A stretch of 64,000 bases of DNA, taken from positions 7,933,847-7,997,846 of the forward strand of contig OZ007507.1 of the NCBI GenBank assembly GCA_963931865.1, read 5' to 3'. Below, one piece after another: positions 56,284 to 64,000 of this stretch. The stretch comes from Axinella damicornis. Lineage: Eukaryota; Porifera; Demospongiae; Axinellida; Axinellidae. Positions within the stretch are counted from its first letter, which is position 1; each line of letters begins with the position of its first letter. The position numbers and the translations under genes were made by a program. Under the pieces are notes generated by a model. It saw only the letters and a list, made by a program, of their open reading frames with translations, made no database searches and was not told the origin of the DNA.

Positions 56284-56316
<33 letters not shown>
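56284..56316. repeat. Poly(C) run of 33
   Basis: Uninterrupted run of 33 C between AGGT and GAGTAAG. Confidence 0.9.
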
Positions 56317-56317
<1 letters not shown>

Positions 56318-57979
56318 AGTAAGAGCGTGTAACTTCAATAGGTGCCTACAGTGCAGGCGGAATACTTGAGTTGTACAAAATAGAACATCTGGTTGCACCT
56401 GAAGCCGTACGGCGGTAATTGTGAATGCGTTAGCAAAGTGCGAAGATCTAAGTGCCTAGCAATTTGGCTAGCTTATTTAAACCTATAACCCACCGTGGCG
56501 ATCGTTGTTGATGTCAACGTCCTCCACCTCCAGCCTCAGGTAAGCACATCCACACAATAACCTGACTGTTCGAGTAGATGGGTACGTGGCTAACTAGGTT
56601 AGCCTTCAGCACAGCGTTCTCTGGTATACACAGCTGTGCACAACAACACAGAATAATGACCATGCATGGTGTCGCCGCTATCACATGGCGGAAAGAATCA
56701 CTACAAGAGTGTTTAGACACGCTATAGCTATTTTTAGTACAACTCATTTAAATGTATTTTGCCAGGTTTGAATTTACCGGAAGTTACACGCTCTTACTCC
56801 GCGCGACCTACTTATGCACTCTTGGAGTCAGTCATCCTGCATACATTCATCAAGGTTGTCTTCCTCCTCCTCCTCCTTCTTGCTCTCTGTGTCGGAAGTT
56901 GGAGTCTCTGAGGCTCGACTACGAGGACTACGCTTCTTGTACTGCTTTCATCAACCATGACTGGGTTTCTACTTTCTAGTCTTAGCACCCCACCAGAGAT
57001 CGATAGCAGCTCCAGGTCAAAACTCTTGCAGTGGAATTTTGTCAGCAGATCATTTAGTGTATCGCTGCCCAGCAAGGTTCTGTTGTTGCACTTGATGAGG
57101 TTAGCTTGGGAAAAGGTTCGCTCAAGCTTGCCATTCGACACTGGCAGAGAGAAAAGGTTTGCAAGGATTACCGCATTTGAACACTTAGTGCATGAAACAA
57201 CCGCCACCAAACTGACTGATATTCCGTGGTTGAAAAAGAGATGAACTGTGTGGCATACTTGACCATGGCTTCATACTCACCCCCGGTCTCAGACACCTCA
57301 GCTGCAGCACCCTCAAATGGAATCCTGAAGTGTTCCACAAGCCTGGTGATAGCATTTAGAGGATTCTCACTTTCTGAGGGTTCCTGGGACTCTGGAGTTT
57401 CTGTGTTGATCTCTTTATCCAGAATCTTTTGCCATCCTTGGGTACCTAACATGAAGATGATGTCATGCAAGAGCTGTAGATCAGACCAGGACAGCCTTGT
57501 ACGCATGCGAGCAGTCACACTTGTAGTACAATACTCTGGGTAGTGGTGGCTAGTTCAAGCCTGTGAGTCAAACACACACCACATCCAGAAGATCCACTCC
57601 AGCTCTTTCTCCATCAGTCACATCTGACCATTGCCAGCCACATTCGCTGCAGCTCCATCTGTGGCAAGTCCCACGTGCTTACTGCACTCCTGCATTTTCA
57701 TTCACAGACTGGATTCCAAGACATCGTAGTCCATGCTTCAAGGACTGAAGCAGGCTCAGCCTTGGTCCCAGACCCAACCAACCCCAGCTCGGATTGCTTT
57801 TAGTATGCGAGCACACGCTGGATAACGATCTGCGAACGAGACTAGGAGCAGGCCTTCTGTGGTGACACGCTGTGGCTTGTGAATAGCTACAGTCGATTGC
57901 AGTTGCGTTTGAACATTGCGTGTTGCATTGCGTGATTGCGTTGCATTTCATGTTGCATGTGCGTGGACCGTTTGTACTT

Positions 57980-58023
57980 CTAGTCTCGTTCCCAGCTCTC
58001 CCCGGATCTGGGAACGAGACTAG
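57980..58023. repeat. 44-bp mini inverted-repeat unit
   Basis: CTAGTCTCGTTCCCAG faces CTGGGAACGAGACTAG with perfect complementarity at the ends. It lies 90 bp inside the Tc1-like element, so it post-dates or travelled with that insertion. Confidence 0.75.
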
Positions 58024-58335
58024 TTTGTACTTTGTTGAATAGAGTCTAATTCAAAAAGTGGCGGGCAATTTGAAATGTCATGTGAACCGGGAAGAAAGGC
58101 TGCGTACTCACCAGACTTGAGGTACAGGATGGTTTGGGTATGGAACTACCTTATAGATCAGTCGCTCAGAGTCTCAATGTATCAGTTGGGACAGTACACA
58201 ACATTTGTAAGCTGTTTGAACAAACTGGATTTGTAGATCCATGCAAACCTGATCGTACTAACACTAGATTGCTCTATCCATATGATGAGCTGCTTGTCAC
58301 TGGTCTACTGTTAGAAACTCCCAGTCTGTATCTAA

Positions 58336-59153
58336 ATATAGGTTAGACACTGAGACCAAGGGATCTACGCGATTTAGAAACCTGAGGGCCCTGGGCTGTA
58401 GCGTCCCGAGCGCAGCGAGGGCGCTACTAAGGGCCCGAGGGTTTCTAAATCGCGTAGATCCCATTGGTCTCAGTGTCTAACCGATTTAGAGTGTAGCAAC
58501 GATAACTACGCTAGCGCTTCAGTTGTCAACAAAATAACCTACGAGTCGGAGGTCCTTTTCGACGAAATAACAGACTGGAAACGAGTACAAGGCATGGCAG
58601 ATACTAGCGCTGTGTGCCCTCACTGCGCTCGGGACGCTACAGCCCAGGGCCCTCAGGTTTCTAGATCCCTTGGTCTAGAATACAGCAACGTAGCAACGGT
58701 ACTACACTAGCGCTCCAGTTTTCAACAGAATAACTTACCATCGGATGTCCTTTTCGAAGAAATAACGGACTGGCTACGAGCAGCAGGTAAGCGCTGACAA
58801 GGCGCGCACGAGCAGTCATATGGCTCCGCCCCTCAACTTGGCTCCACCCCACCAGTGCCGTCATTTACCGCTTAGCTCCTCCTTCGAGCTCTCGTGTACT
58901 GACGTAGCCGTCCAACGAAGACAAACACAGAGAAGTACGCAGACATGTGCACTGCCAATAATTCTAAAGCAGCTGCATGCTATAATTTTTATGTAGTTGC
59001 CATGGATTTCAAGTTGGCAGTAAACAATAATTGTGTATCCTGGAGGCTCAATAGAAAACCCCGTACGAGGTTTTCTATTGAAGACGAGGTTTTCTATCAG
59101 ATTTAGATACCTCGCAGTGAGTAATCTGATTGGTGGAATTGGTACAACTATAC
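58336..59153. mobile_element. 818-bp insertion within the transposase gene
   Basis: TCTAA flanks both sides (58,331-58,335 and 59,154-59,158). Removing the insert and one TCTAA restores the frame PSLYL-SEVRH. Short ends (ATATAGGTTAG, and GTATAGTTG from the right) are weakly inverted. Inside are a hairpin (58,341-58,482) and a duplicated ~100-bp block (58,484-58,575 and 58,668-58,785, with CTAGCGCT and GTCCTTTTCGA). Family unknown. Confidence 0.7.
58341..58482. repeat. 142-bp near-perfect hairpin
   Basis: Arms read GGTTAGACACTGAGACCAA inward from both sides, then GGGATCTACGCGATTTAGAA. They surround a GC-rich loop (GCGTCCCGAGCGCAGCGAGG) whose complement occurs again at 58,625-58,645. Confidence 0.88.
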
Positions 59154-59860
59154 TCTAAGTGAAGTCAGGCACAGAATAGAAGAGATTACATGCATCCAAG
59201 TCACACCTTCTACACTTTGCCGCACATTACACAGACATGGTTTCACTCGCAAAAAGATACAGCAGGTGGCTTTGCAGAGGTCTAGTGAATATAGAGGGGA
59301 TTTCATGGCTGAAATGCAATTCTTCAATGTCAATCAACTGGTGTGGATTGATGAAACGGGTTGTGACAGGAGAGATAATGTGAGAAAAATGGGATAAGGG
59401 AGAACGACCTGTCTACCGTCGCCTTTTGCATAGAGGACAGAGGATATCAGCCGTAGCAGCTTTGTGTTCTGATGGAGTCATTGCATTGGAATTGGGAGGA
59501 GGGACCTTTAATGGAGTGAAGTTTGTTGAGTTCATCACAGGAACTCTTATACCAGAAATGCTTCAGTTTGATGGCAGCATTCCAAAGTCTGTGCTGGTAC
59601 TGGATAATTGCTCTATACATCATGTGTCACCAGCACTACAGGTACTATCTGATGCTGGGATAGTGACCATGTTTCTGCCACCATACAGTCCTGATCTAAA
59701 TCCTGCAGAGGAACTATTCAGTTTAGTGAAATACTATCTCAGAGAGCATGATGACCTCTTACAAGCTGTTAGTGATCCCAAACCAATAATCAGGGCTGCA
59801 TTTGACTCGGTAACAGCTGCAGACTGTCTCGGATGGATTCATCACAGTGGATACATGTAA

Positions 59861-60567
59861 CTGTATTATATACTAGGAATACGCATGCGCAGTGTCTGTG
59901 CCTCGCGCGCGCACGCTCACAATCTGTAATAGTGTAGTAGGCGTGGTTTTCTGTGGAAGAAAAACGAAGGTGCGAAAGTCAGTTCAGCGTGCGAAGTTTA
60001 GTTGTTCGAAGTTGTGCGAAGTTGCTGATTGAGGTTGAAGATGGCTAAGCGTTGCCAGGAAGAATACGAAGACGTTAGCGAGGTTCTACACCCTTCGACA
60101 CTGTCAACACTCTATATGCATGTACGTACCATGGCCTAGACTAAACGTTTGTCTTACTTGTCTCCGCTAAACTCTCCTTGTATACATCGCTTCTTCGCCA
60201 ATCTGTCAGACTCTCTCTCCTTTGCCTTACTCTCTTCTGAGGCAGTGTCTCTTTTCCCTGTATAGATCGCTTCTTTGCATTTCGCACGCGCAGTACGTGC
60301 ACGAGCACGTGGCTATCGGGACCACAGAAACCGCAGCGATGCAACCGCCCCCTGCCCCTCGCAATTAAAGTGTGACGGATAATTATATAATATATGTATA
60401 ATTATACATATATATATATACATATATATATATACAGACGTGATGTGACTACGCTGCACGATTAGTTGCCTCGCGCTAAGGCGCTCGGCAACAATGTCAT
60501 GTACATGCATAGTTTTACTATCAAGAACAGTTTCTGTGATTACAGTTGTTCTGCCTGTGTGCATGTG
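59861..60567. other. Spacer between the two genes of the Tc1-like element
   Basis: Contains a repeat shared with 12,143-12,260 (59,867-59,950). A short + strand ORF that looks like a first exon follows: ATG at 60,042, AKRCQEEYEDVSEVLHPSTL, then STLYMH with GTACGT after it. A (TA)n microsatellite lies at 60,380-60,436. No other coding sequence is recognised. Confidence 0.45.
60380..60436. repeat. (TA)n microsatellite
   Basis: Alternating TATATA interrupted by TGTATAAT and ACATATATA. Confidence 0.85.
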
Positions 60568-61272
60568 TTATAATTGTTTAATGTCAGAAAGAATAGTTTT
60601 CTTCAACTCTTCATACTCCTCGTTAGATACAACTCCACCCTCATTGAGCTTATGCCATTTAGCTAACTGATCGAGATGTTCACTGCGAACTGAAACTATC
60701 GAGCTCTTGGCTGGTGATACTCCAGTAGTAGAAGGTACTCTTTTTGCCGGTGGCGACTGTGACAAGCTGTTTGGTTGCCGTTTACGTCCACACCAAAACG
60801 TTTGTCTGGCGGCTCATCAGTTGAGACGTGTTTCCCCAAACGTATCATCTGAGCCCACATTCTTAACTGTTCAAGAGTATACTTATTACCATGCTTTTTG
60901 CGTAGCTCATCATACTTTTCATCAACTTCAGACAGGCTTTTCTTGTGCTCTTCAAAATTCGATTCACCTTTTTTACCACTCTTTCCTTGAGCACGTTGGA
61001 CATACCCACAGCTGAATGCTACGTTTTCCTGCATGATTTTCATACATCACTTGAATATCTTCATCGGTATTCAGCCACTGCTTCTTGCCCTTCGTTCCAT
61101 GACCAGGCTCTAAGTAACCCAAGTCAACATGATCATAGTCAGGCTTCTCACCACCAACATCAACTGAAGGCACTTTGGTAGTCAGAAACGCTCTCAAGTC
61201 CTTCAGCATTCCAAACCGTTTCCATTTCCAAATACGCACATTCTTAAACTCACTTCGGTGCCCAGGATTCAT
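60568..61272 (-). pseudogene. PB1-like/SHOCT-like protein, passenger of the Tc1-like element
   Basis: About 235 codons from the ATG at 61,272. The N-terminal part reads HRSEFKNVRIWKWKRFGML, then GYLEPGHGTKGKKQWL, TDEDIQVMYE and KRSIQLWV, resembling a PB1 or ubiquitin-like fold. A middle coiled stretch has SEVDEKYDELRKKHGNKYT, LEQLRMWAQMIRLGKHVS and PPDKRF. After a proline-rich linker (QSPPAKRV, TTGVSPAKS) a SHOCT-like C-terminus follows: LDQLAKWHKLNEGGVVSNEE, YEELKKTILSDIKQL. I recall proteins of this layout as abundant and uncharacterised in sponges and cnidarians. Two 1-nt frameshifts (near 61,005 and 60,785) break this copy. Function is unknown; it does not resemble a transposase. Confidence 0.65.
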
Positions 61273-62639
61273 TCTTTTTGATGGAGTATTCAAATCTACA
61301 GACATGCACATGTAAAAAATTATTCTAACCACGTGATACGGAAGGAGATTGCGCAACTCTGACACGCAACGTAATCATCCAACGCAACACACACGCGCAA
61401 TGTTCAAACGCAACTGCAATCGACTGTAGGAAGCTCATTCTAATTTTCTCATCAACACCATTGGGTAACACCAGAGAACCAGCAAAAGCTTGTTGTCGGT
61501 GTTGCTGTGGTCAGTAGACCCATCCATCACAAGAGAAAAACTTTGCATTGGTGATGGTGGAAAGCAACTTCTGCGTTTTTTGAGTCTGCAAGGTAGTGAA
61601 CAAATTCCTTACCATACAAGTAGCCAAGGTTCACTCCATGTCTTGCCTCAAGCTCACAGATCCTGGCGATAGGCCAGCTGCTTTGTTGCCAGAAAATAGG
61701 CAATGTCAAACTTAGCCCTCAGCCTTCTCCATTCATCTTCGGACATAGTGTTGAGCGACCACACAATTGTATTGTACGAAGCAACTCTCACACTTTCTGC
61801 TTGGGGTTGTTCTCTCCTGTGCGGGTTCATCGCGTGTACATGCTGGTCGGAGTTAGCATGGTCCGGAACGTTGGTAGTCCGTACTGAGTCCGCTCCACTC
61901 ACCCACTTGTCACTAAAGTTCTTGTGTCCTACGATCCTATTTATGTACTTGCAGTGCATGCGATAAGAAATGAACTTGCCGTGCAAAAATGTCAGACCAA
62001 AACAGTAGTTGGTCAGACATCTCACAGAATTGTTCAGACATAAATATGTTTGGAAATTTGATGTCAACAAGTGAATGCGCATGAAATAATATGTACAACT
62101 ACACTTTACAGGTTGACAGCACACAAAAACATAACAATGTACTGTAACACTTATACTGAAAGTGCCCATTCCTCCCAGTCATCAAGCGTTACTGGTGAGT
62201 CTGTCTCACTGTCACTGCTTTCAGCCTCCTGGCCAACGCGCTGCTTCTTTCTTGGTGGTGCTCGATATTCCTCCGCCTCTTGTCGCTCCACCATAGCTCT
62301 ACGGCATGAGTATACCTGCTTTTTCAACAGCAGCATGGCTCTTGCGTGCATCTCACTGGCAGTGTGTTCTTTACAACTGGATGCTTGCAGGTTCGCTGAG
62401 CCCTCGATGTACGCTGCACTGTAGTTGCGACACCCCACCAGTCGGTCTCTGAACCTCGCACAAATTGAACATTTCAGAGCCACGACACGACTACAATCCG
62501 CACGATCCGTATCGTAGGTGAGCCAAACAGATTTGTTGAGAGTTTTGTCGCTTTCTGCTATCCACCTGTCGACGATTGACTTCTGTACAGCGCGCTTACC
62601 AGCAGCTCCACAGCGACCGGACATCTCGACCACTCATAG

Positions 62640-63790
62640 CTACATGTGTTCGGTCATGTGAGCAAAATGATCAGATTTTGTCCGATGACCGGCCGTTATC
62701 GCGCGCACTGTACTTGGTGCGCACTCGGCATGTCAGCTGCGACACGACCTTCACTCCAGCCTCAATCCCCGTCTCGCAGTCTAGCCATGTCACTGTTTGA
62801 CAGTAGCGATTGTACTGCACAACCTATGTTTCATGTTTGACCTTCCTTACAGAGTTCTATGCTCTTCGGAAGAACCCTTCCACACCTTTGGAAGAAAACT
62901 TCCGGTTTTCACAGGAAGCCTTCTGGTTTGCAGCAAAGCTGTACCACAAAGATGTTAAAAAAACATTTTGGTTCCCAGGGTGTTTATGTAAGTTAGTAAG
63001 GGCTCTATTCCATACACCATACATGCAGCAAGGTTCATCATGCTTGTTTCTCCACTGTGCAGCTTTTACCGATGGCTTCATCCCTTGTGGCACTTGCATC
63101 TACGAACAAGAGTATCATGAAAGCGTCACTTATGAGAACTGTCAAGAAGCTCTGTGTATGATAGCAACAATGAGAACTGAAGCTCTGTGTATGATAGCTA
63201 TCAGGAGTTTGTGAACTGCCAATGGGTTGTGTAACTAGAGTGCATCCAAATTCATAGTGATGTTGGGCTGTCCAAGGTGAATGAACCACTCGTAGCAAAC
63301 ACTTTGCAAGGGTGTTTGTTTGCTTTGGAACAACTTGCAGGAAATGAACACCTTATTATTTTGGAGTGCTTGTAATCAGTCAAGGTTTCCATAAGCCACT
63401 GTAGATGACCTTTCCAGTATCCCAAGTACTGTAATTCCTTATAATTGTGATAATTATTGTTCTTACTGTGTTCACATCCTGGAGTAATAAAGAGGTCAAT
63501 TACTATGTTTGTGTAACAGAATGCTGCAGGAATGCAACAGCACCCTCCATCCCCATGCCAGGCCAAAACTACGGCCACAATGATGATGGGGAGAGGGTCC
63601 TTAAGCCATAGATACTGCCCCCTGGGGACTCCACCGTGGGACCACTATGGGACCTGTGTACTACGAATCTGCAGTTTCACATGTGAGGGAGTGTGTGTGT
63701 GGTGGGTGTACGTGAGCATGTGATGAGAGAAAGAGTCGCATGCACGTGTACTGGGAGGGAGAGTGTAAACAACAGAACTGTGTAAATATG
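62640..63790. other. No gene recognised; 33-bp tandem pair
   Basis: The + strand frame 62,810-63,214 follows a plausible acceptor (TTCCTTACAG at about 62,850) and reads FYALRKNPSTPLEENFRF, but I recognise no domain. At 63,148-63,212 a 33-bp unit beginning AGCTCTGTGTATGATAGC is repeated. Confidence 0.4.
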
Positions 63791-64000
63791 CTTCGCTCGC
63801 TCAGCTACTTCCCCCTCATTCGCCTACCGTGAGTAATCCGGCGCCGGACAGCTCTCTGTGCAGAGCTGCTGCTCCCCAATTGCGTCTGCTTCAGCTGCTG
63901 CTCGCCGCTTGCGTCCGCTTCGAATCAGCTGCTGCTCCCTGGCCCGATTGCATCCGCTTCAACTGCTGCTCCCCGTTTGCGTCCACTCCCAGCTGCTGCT
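63791..64000. repeat. Truncated copy of the minisatellite element at 4295-5040
   Basis: CTTCGCTCGCTCAGCTACTT, GTGAGTAATCCGGCGCCGGA and the GCTGCTGCTCCCCG minisatellite match 4487-4740. The left inverted repeat is absent and the right side runs off the window. Confidence 0.85.

Larger units (their letters stand above)
58075..59860 (+). pseudogene. Tc1-like DD34E transposase, broken
   Basis: From the ATG at 58,075: GRKAAYSPDLRYRMVW, a frameshift near 58,130, then the helix-turn-helix ELPYRSVAQSLNVSVGTVHN and KLFEQTGFV. An 818-bp insertion splits the gene after PSLYL. It resumes with SEVRHRIEEITCI, TPSTLCRTLHRHGFTRKK, WIDETGCDRR (first Asp), a frameshift near 59,394, ERPVYRRLLHRGQRISAV, VLVLDNCSIHH (second Asp) and LPPYSPDLNPAEELFS (Glu). 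34 residues separate the last two acidic residues, as in Tc1. It ends at a TAA at 59,858-59,860. The catalytic triad is intact but the gene cannot be translated whole. Confidence 0.85.
57890..61426. mobile_element. 3.5-kb Tc1-like element carrying a second gene
   Basis: Ends are CAGTCGATTGCAGTTGCGTT and its complement, with homology continuing through TGAACATTGCG and TTGCGTTG. TA lies directly outside each (57,888-57,889 and 61,427-61,428), as for Tc1/mariner. Removing the element and one TA makes the hAT reading frame continuous across the junction (IRMSFL then AIHKPQ), which fixes the borders to the base. Inside are a DD34E transposase (+ strand) and, converging on it, a PB1/SHOCT-like gene (- strand). 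The left part also holds a mini CCTCGTTCCC unit (57,980-58,023). Confidence 0.85.
56812..62633 (-). pseudogene. hAT-type transposase (ZNF862-like), split by insertion
   Basis: Read from 62,633: a first TTF/BED-like zinc-finger module (LKCSICARFRDRLVGCRNYS, YIEGSANLQASSCKEHT, MHARAMLLLKK); a second (KYINRIVGHKNFSDKWVSGA, TNVPDHANSDQHVHAM); KFDIAYFLATKQLAYRQ; ELEARHGVNLGYLYGKEF; and the RNase-H start ITNAKFFSLVMDGSTDHSN. At 61,428 the frame is cut by a 3.5-kb element. It resumes at 57,888 with AIHKPQRVTTEGLL, VGLATDGAAANVAGNG, ELEWIFWMW, WWRLFHALS, and the hAT dimerisation region FSLPVSNGKLERTFSQANLI and NDLLTKF. Several 1-nt frameshifts also occur. hAT enzymes excise and reinsert DNA with 8-bp duplications; ends of this element were not found. 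Confidence 0.78.

Noticed and set aside
62857..63217. Coding sequence on either strand (80 and 134 codons)
   Set aside because: Both strands are open over the same bases and neither shows a recognisable domain; left as unassigned.

Overview
The window is animal nuclear DNA, not bacterial: there are GT-AG bounded mini-exons, PHD, Tudor and leucine-rich-repeat coding fragments, and a dense load of eukaryotic transposons (CR1/L2-type LINE, hAT, KDZ, Mutator, Tc1, Harbinger-type, Helitron, DIRS/Ngaro-type). The mix resembles a marine invertebrate such as a sponge or cnidarian; a demosponge is my best guess, but this is inference. There are no CRISPR arrays, operons or rRNA genes, and I saw no convincing tRNA.

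Host gene. Ten short exons on the + strand between 13,195 and 54,158 join with consistent reading phase, apart from one unresolved exon between the sixth and seventh. The protein resembles the C-terminal helical-repeat domain of Fanconi anaemia group E protein (FANCE). About 0.6 kb of coding sequence is spread over 41 kb, and nearly all the intron DNA is transposon. Two leucine-rich-repeat exon fragments lie just upstream (12.1-12.4 kb) and may belong to another gene.

Layout. 0-7.7 kb: short inverted-repeat elements and no gene. 7.7-11.2 kb: nearly full-length LINE on the - strand, with a PHD finger, a 2A-like motif, an endonuclease and a reverse transcriptase, broken by one stop and frameshifts. 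11.2-18 kb: TA-flanked and Mutator-type non-autonomous elements plus the first FANCE-like exons. 18.4-21.1 kb: Gag-like remnant of a tyrosine-recombinase retroelement. 24.4-28.6 kb: KDZ transposase pseudogene facing away from a DUF3987-type P-loop NTPase. 30.5-36.2 kb: PHD, Helitron, Tudor and psq-HTH fragments. 37.8-40.4 kb: Mutator-like transposase joined to a YqaJ-type nuclease. 41-55 kb: palindromes, tandem repeats, a decayed DDE transposase and a 2.5-kb inverted-repeat element. 56.8-62.6 kb: a hAT gene split at a TA dinucleotide by a 3.5-kb Tc1-like element that carries a second, unrelated gene and has itself been interrupted by a third insertion.

Recurring themes. (1) A family of short inverted-repeat elements with ends close to TAGCCTCGTTCCCAGGCC occurs more than fifteen times. 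(2) Almost every transposon gene carries one or more 1-nt frameshifts, from decay or assembly indels. (3) Several transposons appear to carry extra genes (PB1/SHOCT-like in the Tc1-like element, Tudor-like in a long-TIR element). Family calls rest on motif recognition from memory; no searches were run.
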